In this document: positions 12,690 to 25,300 of the stretch, piece by piece | Numbering within the stretch: position 1 is the stretch's first letter | How the letters are laid out: each line of letters opens with the position of its first letter | From: Symsagittifera roscoffensis | Taxonomy: Eukaryota > Xenacoelomorpha > Acoela > Convolutidae | Direction of reading: 5' to 3' | Assembly: GCF_963678635.1 (NCBI RefSeq) | Contig: NC_087065.1 | Location: 66,931,374-66,995,373, forward strand | Length of the DNA: 64,000 nucleotides | The notes under the pieces: model-generated | Seen by the model: only the letters and a program-made list of their open reading frames with translations | What the model was told of the DNA's origin: nothing | Databases searched by the model: none | Position numbers and translations under genes: made by a program

Positions 12690-13770
12690 CGACTAAGCAA
12701 AAGCCCTTTTTTCTCTTCAATCAACCATCAAGATCCAATCGACAACAGATATCTGCTGAATCATTTACAGAGTTTTGACGGATCGGTGAATTGACTTTCA
12801 ACTTTCAGCACGGCATTGAAAAAGCATTGCAACCTGTTTTGTTTATCAACAAATTACATAAATGATACTACCACCACTTTTGCAGACATAATTCGAAAGC
12901 TGTAGATCGCAACATCGAATTCTTACAGCGACGCACGTAAAACACAAATTACCTCGCGTTGCAAACGGCCTCAACGTCATCCTTCAAAATTGTTACGAGA
13001 AAAAGGAAACTTGCAAGCAAGATACTACATCTTAAAGATGATCAGTCAAGCTAACAACGATAAACGAAAGAGAAAATATCGAAACAATCGAACAATTCTC
13101 GCGACTTCAGGGCGTTCGACTTTTCTTACAAAGCAGCACGAAACTAGCTAGTTTTTTGGCTAACTAGCTTTTCAGAAAACTTGTTCGCTTGTTTCTTGGA
13201 AACTGTCACATTCCTTGCTTTCTTTTCGGTATCGTTTCAGACTATAGCAGTAGTTGCTACTACTTGACTTCACGTCTCCGCCTACTGTGCATTATGACAT
13301 ACGAACGGCAAAAGCTTATCAGTAAAAACTCCACAAGCAATGGAAACCTTAGAATGTGATACTTCACTGCGTCCTCGAGCGTTTTTGCTAATTTGCCTCA
13401 TTTCAAGTGCTTATTTTTTTTTACTGATTAATGGAAAAATTTGATTTCAAAAACAGGTGGACGAGTTAATTGCAGAACTGCAAGTATAAAGAAGTCGTCG
13501 AACTTAAAATTCAGAATAGCGAAAATTTGTTTTGCGATAGAGTAGCCATCGGATAGTCAAAGACAACAACTCTTTATACCAAAATGATCAAAACATATCT
13601 GGAGAAAACGAAAGAGCTCAAGTCAACTTTCTTGAGAAAGTACGCTCCATTTGCAGATTGAAGAGGAGAAAACAAAAAACAAAAGTTCAGCAAGCACTTC
13701 ATTTGACTCATTCGTGGAACTTTGTGAAAACATCGTCCTTACGTCGCCAATCCGTGTTATTTCAATAGTC
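12690..13770. other. No gene recognised
   Basis: Slightly less AT-rich than its surroundings, but I found no long frame, repeat or RNA gene. Confidence 0.5.
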
Positions 13771-13784
13771 AGATTTGACTATTA

Positions 13785-14120
13785 GTGTACATGGATTCCG
13801 AAATCAAATGATATAACATGCACATGCCATGGATTCCGCGTTCAAATACTCGCATGGCGGCACGAACAGGCATATACGCAAAATCCCGGAATCCGGGGCA
13901 ATCAATTAAACCACCGAAAATTGGCAAAATCCCGGAATCCATGGTATAGCGAACAATTACTTGAATTCGGAATCCAGGACATGGTCCCGGAATCCGAGCC
14001 ATTTTTACTCAACCACTAAACAAATAGTTGCCAAACAAATAGTTGATAAATTCAATACACTATAACCATGGAATCCAAAACGTTGGAATCCAGTGAGAAA
14101 AATGGCATGGAATCCAAGCT
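13785..14120. repeat. Cluster of GGAATCC/CCATGGATTCC motifs
   Basis: At least nine copies of ggaatcc or its complement ggattcc, often as catggattcc or cccggaatccatgg, occur in about 330 bp in both orientations. The same motif is a hallmark of the 173-bp repeats at 19.0-19.5 kb and of the fold-back element at 23.9-24.4 kb, so this is probably a degraded relative. Confidence 0.6.
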
Positions 14121-14229
14121 TTTTATATTTTTGAATTTATCTGGCAGAAGTTTACAGTTTTTAAGCAATTTTATTCCATCTTTTTGTTTAGTTTGTCCTA
14201 CAAGTTATTATAACTGCAACTATTAACTT

Positions 14230-14560
14230 ACGTGCTAAAATACTGTATTCCGATGAAAAAAGTTGTGGGTACAATCGTTTGATCAAACTTAGTTATAACT
14301 ACTTGTAGTTGCAACTACTAACTAATTAGTTAATTTCGAGCGTGCCGAAATATGGTACTGAGGTTAAGACACTGCCAGTGTCTGAACTTGTTTGATCAAA
14401 CTTAGTTATAAGTAGGCTACTTGTAGTTGCAACTACTAACTAATTAGTTACTAAGTAATTAGTAATTTCGAGCGTGCCGAAATACTGTACATGTACATCG
14501 ATGAAAAAAGTTGTGGGTGCAAATGTTTGAACTACTACTAGTAGTAACTACACGTATGTA
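14230..14560 (+). repeat. Imperfect direct repeats with internal palindromes
   Basis: Two copies (about 14,278-14,352 and 14,389-14,485) share tttgatcaaacttagttata, ttgtagttgcaactactaac and tttcgagcgtgccgaaat. A third partial block shares gatgaaaaaagttgtgggt (14,251 and 14,499). The pieces gttgcaac, taactaattagtta and actactactagtagtaact are palindromic. The block lies just downstream of the SET-gene stop codon. Confidence 0.7.
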
Positions 14561-14677
14561 ACATACAGTATGTTGAACATAAAATATATGGAACTTCCAT
14601 TGAATGGGTGTAACACAACAACAGTCAAGAATACAACTTGAAAAGTTTCTAAGGTAAAAAAGCTGAGCTTGTGAACT

Positions 14678-17442
14678 TCACATGTTAAACATGTTTCGAG
14701 CAACTTTGTCGCCATAATCGTATCGTAGCTGTTCGAAAGGCTCAATGTTTCTTCGGGCTTTGAATACAGCTAATCGTTTTGGCGGATCGAAGGCATTAAG
14801 AACAACTTCTATGATCTTCATATTCGCATCCAAATTCTTCTTGGAGTTTAGCGTGCTGTGATTAGCCAGTCGACCAAGACAGCGGTTGGTTGGATGTTCA
14901 ACACACACTTCTGAAGAAGCATCGATGAAACGTTTCACAGGCGCGCCAATTTCCAGCACAAATTCAGTCGGAACAGAACGGTTCCTTATCAAATCTTGAT
15001 ATGTTTTATCTGTCACAGCAACCCCATGGTAGTCCATGATAATATCATCCTTCTGGAAGGCCTGTGTGCTGACAACGCCTGAATCAGAAAATGTTCAACA
15101 TTTAGAGTTTACTCTATATTATGTAACACTGTTACATGGCATTTTTGAATGGAATTCAAAAAACTGTATTGGTTGAAATCTTTATGACTTTTTAAAACTT
15201 TAAACTATAACGTTTGAATCAAAAAAGACATTTTTTTGAAAAAGGAACTTTTGAAAGTTTTGGAAACTTCTCGTCAACGTTATCAAGAAACGCAAGATTA
15301 CCTCTTCCGAAGGTAGGAAAAACAACATCACAAATGCCAACCCATTCTTGCGTATCACATCTGTGGGCCAGAAGCGTTTGTGCATCCAATGAAAGAAAGT
15401 TTCCAGTGCATTTATAACTAATGCCACTGGAATCAGAAAGCGGCTTTTGTTGTCGCTTGCTTTTCTCTTTCTGCAGCATGGCGATTTGGGACATGACTTT
15501 CTTTAGGTCGTGATGAGTTTCCCATTTGTTTCGCGGGAAAAAACCCGACACGCGCGTCTCCGATTCAACAAAGTTTGGATACTGTTTCACAAAAGCTTGT
15601 GCTCTAATTGTCTGTCTAATGTATCTTTGTTGATCTTGTCTACATCGCACAGCTTTTTCAACATCTTTGTAGGTGTGATTGACGTTCTGGAAAAACGTGA
15701 GCGTATTGTTTCATACATCCAATTGATAAATTCTGATACTGTATAAAAAAACTGTGAAGTACAAATCAGCTGAAACAGTCGAAACTTTCCGAGTCGAAAC
15801 GTTTTTTAAATTAAAAAAATTCTTGGAAAATCAAAGTAGTACCTTGTGAATTTCCTGCGTTTTGTGTTTCACCAGTTGAAATGCAGGATCTTTTGACAAA
15901 GGCATGAATTTTGCCACTTGACGATCGAGCAATGTCTTGGGTCGCTTAGCAGGCTCCATTTGAGCAGAAATCTAAACAGATTCTTCTAGAACGAATATTC
16001 CCCGTTGTGTTCAAATCAGATTAGGAAGTTCAACTTCCACAGACTTATAAGTTAAAAGTTGAAACGTACCATGTCAGAAACTGTGGCGGCAATTCTATTC
16101 ACACGAAACTTGGTGTTTCCACTGGAGTTCACAAAAAAAAGTTCTGTTTTGACTTGGATTGGTTGCTCAGGGAAATATTGGGTGAAAGAAATCTTTTCTT
16201 CCGGGACACTCTGAGGTAAGAAATGTGGTCGAACTTCAGTGTGATAAAGTTTCAAACCCTGTACGAGCCATCGCGGCAAAATGTGATTCGAACGTTCAGT
16301 AGACACTAAACAAACAGTTTCACAATTTTGAAAAAAAGTTATACGGAAGAAATTCAAGATGACTCACTTTCACTTGGTTCAATTGAAACCGTTATACAAG
16401 TATCGTCCTCATCTGACAATGCCACAAACGCTTTTGCAACTGCATGAACAGACATGCAGCTTATGGTTTTTTCTAGCATTGATGGCACGACATAACAGTA
16501 TACGAAGGCTGTCACAAGTTGAAATAACGAAACACGTTGTTTATGGGTTAAAAAACCCGAATCTTGGAAAACATCCAAGTGCTCTTTAACAAGTGTTTCG
16601 ATTTCTTGCCTCTCGCAATGTTCATTTTGGTCGTCTTTGGACGAAGCAGCTTCAAGTTGTTCTTGAACGCGTGCAAGTTTTGCAGCTATCTAAACTCAAA
16701 ACAAAAACTTTTTGTTGAACTACAAAAGTGAACAAAAACATTAGCTGAAAGTTTCCAACTCTTCACGGTTTGAGCAGCAAAAATGCTTTTTGTTTCAAAA
16801 CAAAAGAAATTTACCTCGGTTTGCGAGTCATTGTTCGTTGGAATAACTCGTTTTGCCATATTCTCAGATGAAGACTCAGTCGGAGGCTCTGTACTTGAAC
16901 TGCCAGCCTGAGTGGCAGTCGCCGACTGCGGCGTGAACAGAGGTATTTCCCACGACAAAGTTGATGAATGCTGTTTGAAGGAGTTGATTCTGAAGGTTGA
17001 GAAAAAAAACGACTGAGTTCTGTTCCATTGGCAGTGTAATCATCATGATGATCAGTGGGCTGGCTGGCAATTTGATTTCTATGACAAAACGCGGGATCAA
17101 AGTGTGGGTACACCACTGGCATTCGGCTAATGAAGTTTGAAAACCCTTCACTTCGAGAAGACACTTGCTGCGGAGTCTCCAATGTGTGGTAAGTATTGTC
17201 ATGATGATTATGATTAACATCTGTAATAATTGTACAAGGTTCAGCATAGGGTCTATGTCCGACTCGGATGGGGGTTCCTAAAGGAACTTCCACAGATGGG
17301 AGCTGTGCAAAATTTTGGTCGAAACTCCGAGATGTACTACATCTGTTAGTGACAGACTGTTGACTAGATGGAGGTTATGATCTCTATGGAAAACAGGAGT
17401 TTCAAGTTGCGCAGTATTCACAGCAGGAAGTTCGGAGTCCAT
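14678..17442 (-). CDS. SET-domain lysine methyltransferase, PR-Set7/KMT5A-like (six exons, two frameshifts)
   Basis: Exons read on the minus strand are 17442-16815, 16689-16368, 16305-16070, 15971-15843, 15686-15302 and 15078-14678. Every junction is GT...AG and phases match throughout. The C-terminal ~140 residues form a SET domain: GRG and DYHG at its start, then NRCLGRLANHS (cofactor/substrate-site region) and RYDYGD near the end. This closely follows PR-Set7/KMT5A, which in animals monomethylates histone H4 lysine 20 in the nucleus. Upstream are a short coiled-coil-like exon (IAAKLARVQEQLEAA) and a Ser/Thr/Pro-rich N-terminal part. Exon 1 needs two one-base corrections, near 17,365-17,378 and 16,955-17,020; with them the sum of exons is a whole number of codons (about 700 residues). 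That suggests sequence errors or very recent decay. It is divergent from the gene at 17,831. Confidence 0.8.
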
Positions 17443-17830
17443 AGTTCAGGTTAACGAAACTTGGAATGAAATGAGAAGTGACTAGAAAGGATTGCAGAAT
17501 CGAATGAATCACCCTCGGAGGGTGTTACTAACAACTTACTAATAATAGTATTATTCAATAATTGAAGTTCAATTGGTGTTCATTTGGTACTCAAATTGGT
17601 TGTGATAATATGCCATATTATACTATATTATATTATACAGTGTATAATTGACTCTTAATTGCTGAATTACTGACTCTAAAAGGTAATAGTCGTTTCAATA
17701 GTCGTTTTATGCTATTAAACATAAAGATTTAAATTGATTGTTAAAAAATATACTCATCATGACAATTACTCATCATGAGTACAATGATTGTACTAAATAT
17801 TATTCGTTTAGATAAAATCGCTCCTACAAG
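17443..17830. promoter_or_regulatory. Shared intergenic region between two divergent genes
   Basis: About 390 bp separate the presumed start codons of the minus-strand SET gene and the plus-strand gene. The region is very AT-rich with a run of tatactatattatattatac near 17,618 and a repeated tcatcatgacaattactcatcatgag near 17,755. It is likely a bidirectional promoter by position alone; no specific factor site was identified. Confidence 0.4.
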
Positions 17831-20159
17831 ATGCTTCCATCATTGTTCAAGGAAAAAGAAGAAGTGCAAGTTCTTGATGAAGTGACGTACATTTGGGAAG
17901 CCGCTAGAATACTGGGTTTCATTAGTAACTGGGGTGTGAGTGCCAAATGGATTGAATGGAAGGGTCCACCCGTACAGATAACAATTCCAGAAGACCTTCG
18001 CGACAATCGGAGGATGAAACATTGGAAAATAAGAAAGACAATCAAAGTTGTTGAAGAGCCAGATAGGGCTAAAAGAAGAAACAAAAAAGATCCACATCTG
18101 TTCAACCCAAGACGCTTAACTCGCAATACAGATGTTTTTTTCTGTGCTGCTTGTGAAACAGATTGCGTTGACAAATGCATTCTGATGACAGGGGTTGTAC
18201 TGTACAACGATCCTTTCAAACGGGAATGTACATTGAGAATTTTGGACTCGGAGCACGATGAAAACCCCCAGGAAGAACCAGAGGCTAACATATTGGTTGT
18301 AAAATACAATCAACTTCGAAATCAAGGGCTCTTTGAAGATACGCTTACATCTGAGGTACTTATTCGCTTTGAAATACATCTTTCAAAACATCACTCGGAA
18401 AGAAGTTCAACTTCAAAAGAATTTTTTTTTGAATAGCTGAAATTGAAAAACATATTTTAACTTCATTCATAATCTGTTTGAAATCGTGAATTGTTTCAGA
18501 CATCTTTTTGTGACAAGGCTACTTTAGTTTTGGAGCCATGTGAGGTTCAGGATCATCAACATAATCCTACAAAAAGAGCTAAAAAAGACGAAAAAGAAAT
18601 TGACATGCTGACACTTCTCGAAGCCACAGAAGACATAGTGCCTTTGACCTTTGTCCCTTGTTCCAACGGTATCCTCAAGGTTGGTTAACAAAATAATTAC
18701 AAGCATTGGAAGTGTGTGCCGCGATTTTTTCAGATGTCATAAAGTTAGGAATATATGTCTCAGCGCCCGATCAAAATATTTTGTATGAAAATTCAATTTG
18801 TTTCTCAGGTTGGATCAACTGCTTTCTATGGAGGGGAAAATTGCAGAGTAGACAGCTTGGAGTTTGAAGGAAGGACAAAAAAGGCCTTTGCACAGTTGAC
18901 ATGCATAAATAACGAGGACATTTCTATAAGGATGCCTGCACTCTTGGTTCAGCTAGCTTGTGAAGACTACCTCAAGGTAAAGTTTTTTTAATGAAACATT
19001 CCAAATTTTTATTGTCCCCGATTCCATGAAATTTAACAATGCTTACGACTGAGAAATAAAACTAGGAATTCATGTTCAAACCTTTAGCCATAAGGCCCGG
19101 AATCCAGTGTCAAATGACAAAACATTGCCAATTTTTATCACAGGCTAAGGCCTACAATTTTCATTTGAAACATTCCGAATTTGTCACGTCCCGGATTCCA
19201 TGGAATTTTACAATGCTTACGACTGAGAAACGAACTAGGAATTCATGTTCAAACCTTTAGCCATAAGGCCCGGAATCCAGTGTCAAATGACAAAACATTG
19301 CCAATTTTTTTCACAGGCTAAGGCCTACAATTTTTATTTGAAAAAATCCGAGTTTGTCACGTCCCGGATTCCATGGAATTTAACAATGCTTACGACTGAG
19401 AAACGAACTTGGAATTCATGTTCAAACCCTTAGCCACAAGGCCCGGAATCCAGTGTCAAATGACAAAACATTGCCAATTTTTATCACAGGCTAATGCCTA
19501 CAATTTTTTTTTATCGTTTTCAAAAACTGAAATACTTTTGTTCAGAAGTACAGGATTTTGGCACGTGAAAACACAGGCTAATGCCTACAATTTTTATCGT
19601 TTTCAAAACTCAAATACTTTTATTCAAAAGTACAGGATTTTGGCACGTGACTAATTTTTTTAACATTTCAGCATGAAACGTGTGACTTCAATGCAATTGA
19701 ACATCCAATCAATTTATCGTTTGCGGTGTTTTCCGCCTTGAAACGTGCTGTTGGACTGGCTAGGGACAAAAACTCCATCACTTTCAATCTTGGACCCGTG
19801 ACCAAACTAACAAGACAAATAATGGGTTTTTAGACAGAATCCCAAAAGGAAGTGGTCAAGTTTAGTGCAGCAATATCCGAAGGAATTCGAGGCTGCCACA
19901 AATCTTGGGATTCTGTGTTGGGTAGCAGGTGGGATGTATTGCCCGCACAAAAAGACAATGGTCATGATACACTTATAAAGTATTTAAGGATTACAGAACA
20001 CCGTGAATTCACCAGTTTCAACTTACGATGCAACGTCTAAACGTGCACAGGCCACTACGCAAGCGAAGAAGACTACCGGACTCTTTTTTCACACAACTTA
20101 GAACAGTCAAAACCCCATTATTTTTATTAGTTCAACTAGTTCAAAGTTTCAGTGTTTTC
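17831..20159 (+). CDS. Unknown multi-exon gene, head-to-head with the SET gene
   Basis: Exons 17831-18355, 18500-18679, 18809-18976 and from 19672 all join in phase 0 at GT...AG sites (for example GAG|gtactt, ttgtttcag|ACA, CTCAAG|gtaaag, acatttcag|CAT). Exon 1 encodes a charged protein with a Lys/Arg block (HWKIRKTIK, AKRRNKKD) and a Cys-containing segment (FFCAACETDCVDKC). A second basic patch (KRAKKDEKE) follows in exon 2. No family recognised; the neighbours hint at chromatin. The last exon is open in one frame to 20,159 apart from TAG at 19,831-19,833 and TAA at 20,038-20,040. The TAG could be removed by a 36-base mini-intron (about 19,798-19,833), otherwise it is a nonsense mutation. 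The TAA is CAA in the duplicate copy at 21.28 kb. Status: decaying gene or sequence error. Confidence 0.55.
18990..19655 (+). repeat. 173-bp tandem repeats inside an intron
   Basis: Within the intron 18,977-19,671, a 173-bp unit is repeated about 2.8 times (matching points 19,072, 19,245 and 19,418), followed by two ~80-bp units ending acaggattttggcacgtga. The unit carries cccggaatccagtgtcaaat and, in the other half, cccggattccatggaattt. The same sequence makes up the arms of the fold-back element at 23.9-24.4 kb in the intron of the neighbouring JmjC gene. Confidence 0.85.
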
Positions 20160-22396
20160 GCGTGAATGTGATCAATTAAAGTTTCATAAACTTCAAACCT
20201 TGACAATGTAACTTTTTTCAAATCCGAAAATTGGCAATCAATTTTTTCTCTCTATTAAATGAAAAGAAAACAAATTGTTTGCAAACACTTCAATTAGAAA
20301 TGTTTCTCATGAAGCTCATAGTAAGAGCTTTAAGCTATGTTTTTTTGACAGTGTCAGTACAAGCAGTACTGAAAAAAAATTACAGTGTAATCATAATCAT
20401 CATCATAACGTCATTCAATGACGTAAGTTATAAGTTATCATCATAAAGTCACTTTGACGGTCTTTCACAGTGATAACTGCGCGCCGCGAAGGAGTTGAAA
20501 AGGCGTATTTACACAGAATTTGGAAGAAAGTGGACTCCACACCGAATGTTATTGTTTCATGTTCGAATAATCGAGAGAAAAATAACACGTTAAATGCGGT
20601 CGCTAGGGAGCAGAAGATTTTTTTGAGCAATATACAGTGGTTGGCATAAACTGCTGTCAGGTTGAAAGATTTGCCTTTAACTTTTTGTTTCGACTTGGGG
20701 CTGGACTGACTAGGACACAATCATGTTGCCTCAGCATCATCATGAGTTCGATTCGCTTTTCCAAAAGTTCAACTTTAGAGAAGTTGTTACCCAGGTTCGA
20801 AGAGTTTCCAGTTGCAAGTAATTTATCCTGGAAAACAATACTGGATGACATCAAAAATATATTCAACTTTATACTATAAATATAGTATACTATATATAGT
20901 ATATATTGATATATACTTGATATACATTGAATATATATGTAAGTTACATCAAGCCTTGATGAGTAAAATTACTGAGTAATATTAAATTAATTTTGTCATA
21001 AACTCAGAGAAGTTTTACCAAAACGTTATGAATAAAATTGTGTGAAAAATATTCAATATTTCAACTTGAGCATAATTTGTACGTACGATGTCTTTTACTA
21101 GGGAAACATGTTGTGCAAACGATGAGTCGTGTTTTTTCAGAATTTTTTTTCTTGGGATTCTGTGTTGGGTAGCAGGTGGGATGTATTGCCCGCACAAAAA
21201 GACAATGGTCATGATACACTTATAAAGTATTTAAGGATTACAGAACACCGTGAATTCACCAGTTTCAACTTACGATGCAACGTTCAAACGTGCACAGGCC
21301 ACTACGCAAACGAAGAAGACTACCGGACTCTTTTTTCACACAACTTAGAACAGTCAAAACCCCATTATTTTTATTAGTTCAACTAGTTCAAAATTTCAGT
21401 GTTTTCGCGTGAATGTGATCAATTAAAGTTTCATAAACTTCAAACCTTGACAATGTAACTTTTTTCAAATCCGAAAATTGGCAATCAATTTTTTCTCTCT
21501 ATTAAATGAAAAGAAAACAAATTGTTTGCAAACACTTCAATTAGAAATGTTTCTCATGAAGCTCATAGTAAGAGCTTTAAGCTATGTTCTTTTGACAGTG
21601 TCAGTACAAGCAGTACTGAAAAAAAATTACAGTGTAATCATAATCATCATCATAACGTCATTCAATGACGTAAGTTATAAGTTATCATCATAAAGTCACT
21701 TTGACGGTCTTTCACAGTGATAACTGCGCGCCGCGAAGGAGTTGAAAAGGCGTATTTACACAGAATTTGGAAGAAAGTGGACTCCACACCGAATGTTATT
21801 GTTTCATGTTCGAATAATCGAGAGAAAAATAACACGTTAAATGCGGTCGCTAGGGAGCAGAAGATTTTTTTGAGCAATATACAGTGGTTGGCATAAACGG
21901 CTGTCAGGTTGAAAGATTTGCCTTTAACTTTTTGTTTCGACTTGGGGCTGGACTGACTAGGACACAATCATGTTGCCTCAGCATCATCATGAGTTCGATT
22001 CGCTTTTCCAAAAGTTCAACTTTAGAGAAGTTGTTACCCAGGTTCGAAGAGTTTCCAGTTGCAAGTAATTTATCCTGGAAAACAATACTGGATGACATCA
22101 AAAATATATTCAACTTTATACTATAAATATAGTATACTATATATAGTATATATTGATATATACTTGATATACTTTGAATATATATGTAAGTTACATCAAG
22201 CCTTGATGAGTAATATTACTGAGTAATATTAAATTAATTTTGTCATAAACTCAGAGAAGTTTTACTAAAACGTTATGAATAAAATTGTGTGAAAAATATT
22301 CAATATTTCAACTTGAGCATAATTTGTACGTACGATGTCTTTTACTAGGGAAACGTGTTGTGCAAACGATGAGTCGTGTTTTTTCAGAAATTGAAA
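19903..22396. repeat. 1,247-bp tandem duplication over two convergent gene ends
   Basis: Unit 1 is about 19,903-21,149 and unit 2 about 21,150-22,396, with a constant offset of 1,247 bp and only scattered differences. Each unit contains a copy of the terminal exon of the plus-strand gene, a copy of the terminal exon of the minus-strand JmjC gene, and an AT-rich palindromic stretch (20,866-20,960 and 22,113-22,207). The plus-strand gene is attached to unit 1 and the JmjC gene to unit 2, so one terminal exon in each unit (20,657-20,827 minus; 21,151-21,377 plus) is an orphan. Confidence 0.95.
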
Positions 22397-25300
22397 CACG
22401 TCAAAAATTGCCGTGAGCTCATCGACATTTGCGTCGGATCCATCTCTGTAAACAAATTCAAAAATTTCAAAAAAAAATTGATTTTGTCATATTATTCCAG
22501 TTATTGATTTTGAGGTTACATTATTACAAACTTCAACCACAGATTTTCACAGTTGACTTTGTGAACTTTGTTTTCTGAACGCGTTCTGTCTTGAAGGTAT
22601 CAGCGGCCAGACGAAGATGATTCTTGAAAATGAAGTTAACTCCATAGGCGACAGAAACGCCTGTCGTCTCCACCATATGAATCATATTCGCTGGCATGAT
22701 TAAACCTTGTCGCGCTTTCAGCGTGATAGCTTGGCACCCTCCCATATTCAAGCCTTCATGGGACCCGAAGAAAAATTTCCTTCGGGACTGCTGCAGGAAC
22801 TGGTTGAAGAGATCCTGGTTGATGCTCGTCGGGGCTATCAATAAGAACGTCTTACATCCTTTCAGTAGAATATAGAGGACTGATGTGCTGGAAAAATCTT
22901 GGTGGAACATTGTCACAGCGCCATCTTGAGAAATGAGAAGAAAGTTGGACTCTTTATTGGGCCGACATGCTGCGGGCAAACTTTTTGAATGAATGTGTCC
23001 CAGCGAGGTACTCGATAGGAATGACGGTTGTGTAAATTTTGTGATTTTTTGATGTGCGGCATCAGCGTCAATAATGTTGTAAAACATGGGAGGTGTTTTT
23101 CTGAACAACTGATCCACCTATTTTCCATCAATTATCCTTGTTTGTTCCTGGAATGGTTCAATACTATAACTTAGTAAGAAATTAGAAATTGAATTGAAAA
23201 AATTTCGGAAAAACATCCAGAGACATTTCAACCTCAACTTTCAGGGAATGAATGAATGACGGTCATGATAAAAATTTTATACTGGCAACCTTTGTTGGCA
23301 AATCTTTTGAAAAGAAAGCGTACTAAAGCGTTAGTAGTACTAACCCTGAAATTCGAGTCGTACGAGCGGAGGGTTAATGGTTTTTTGTAACCTTACAATA
23401 GAAGCTTCACGACGTTTGGGTTGTCGAGGACTGATTGTGACACTTTTGACGTGAAGCCGTTGAATCGAAAGGCGTCAGGAACAAAAACAGCATTTTCTGA
23501 GTTCAAAAACTCTGCTTCCTGAAGGGCACTTTCGATATGTCGCGCTTCAACTGTCCTTACCAACGATTTCGCGATTTTTACCTGTGAACATAATTTTTTT
23601 CTCTGTGAAACACTTTTCATTTTTTACGAAAAAACTCACGCAGGATAACACTCTTCGTATATCTTGGATAGTCGTGAAGCTCTCCAGTTGCCTCAAATGC
23701 AACATGCGTGAGTCTCTCGGCAAGACTATCTTTACAGAAAGCCAGACGGAAGCGGCCTTAGAATCCACTCTAGTCTGTTTTGCTTGCTGAAAAAAAGGAA
23801 GTAAGTGGGTAGTTTGTCCGGGTGAGTCAAACCCATTTGAAAAAACCCAAAGAACCAGCGTTGTGACTTCATTTTATAAAATTAACTCCATTCTTCATTC
23901 AAGAAATATCATATTTCTATTTCTATTATAAATAATGATTATTTTCACTAAACGTGCCAAAATCCTGTACTACAGGATGTACTACAACAAAAGTAGTACT
24001 TTTGAACAAATTTTTTCGAGCTTTTGAGAACGATAAAAAAGTTGTAGGCATTGGCCTGTGATAAAAATTGGCAATGTTTTGTCATTTGACACTGAATTCC
24101 GGGCCTTATGGCTAAAGGTTTGAACATGAATTCCGAGATCAATTTTTTGCATAGTTGACAGCATTTGAAAGTGCCATGGATTCCGGGCCTAATGAATATC
24201 TCTCCGGAATCCATGGCACTTTCGAATGCTGTCAACTAGGCAAGGAATTGATCTCGGAATTCATGTTCAAACCTTTAGCCATGAGGCCCGGAATCCAGTG
24301 TCAAATGACAAAACATTGCCAATTTTTATCACAGGCCAATGCCTACAACTTTTTTATCGTTCTCAAAAGCTCGAAAAAATTTGTTCAAAAGTACTGGATT
24401 TTGGCAAGTTTAGTGAGAATAATTTTTCTTGAATGAAGAATGGAGTTCATTTTTTCACAGTTCACAGGCCTACAATTTTTTTATCGTTCTTAAAAGCTCG
24501 AAAAAATTTGTGAATTTTTCGAGATTAATGATTAACAATGTTACCTTGTTTGCAGTTGAACTTTGCTGTTCTTCTGTATCAAGAAGATTCAAGTTGAACT
24601 TAGAGACATCCCCAACTTCAGAGTCAACTTCAGCTGTTTCAAACAGTTCTTCCTCTTCAAGAGGAGCATCAAAATTGAGTTCATTTTCCGGTTCAACCGG
24701 TTGAAGTTCAACAGGAAACAGTTCTTCTTCAGTACTTTCTTCAAGATATTCAATAAATTTTTTCCATTCAAGTTCATTTTCTTCCTCCTGTCCATCTCCG
24801 AGAAGGAGTCCTTCTTCCACTACAAAACAGTCATTGTTGGCAAAACTATTTGCCGTTTCTTCCGAAAAAAGTCTTCCGAAGTAGTCCACTTCACTGTAGT
24901 TCACTTCACTTCCACCTTCCGAAGGTGAGTCACTGCTCACAACATTTTTATCCTCCTGTTCCATTTCAACATTGTTGGCAATACTCAATAGGCTATTGGC
25001 AATTTCAACCACTTCATTCAAGTTCACTTCACTTCCACCTTCACTGCCCACAACACTTCCACCTTCACTGCTCGCAACAATTCCACCTTCACTGCTCGCA
25101 ACACTTCCACCTTCATTGCTCACAACACTTCCACCTTCACTGCTCACAACACTTCCACCTTCACTGCCCACAACACTTCCACCTTCACTGCTCACAACAC
25201 TTCCACCTTCACTGCTCACAACACTTCCACCTTCACTGCTCACAACACTTCCACCTTCACTGTTCACGACACTCCCACTTCCACCTTCACTGTTCACAAC

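Noticed and set aside
20415-20720. 101-codon minus-strand frame repeated at 21,662-21,967
   Set aside because: Identical only because of the tandem duplication; it overlaps the real terminal exon of the JmjC gene in another frame and has no motif.
23101-23147. In-frame TAG (23,118-23,120) as a nonsense mutation in the JmjC gene
   Set aside because: An acceptor ttgttcag ending at 23,101 joins the upstream donor gtaagg in the correct phase and leaves the TAG in the intron.
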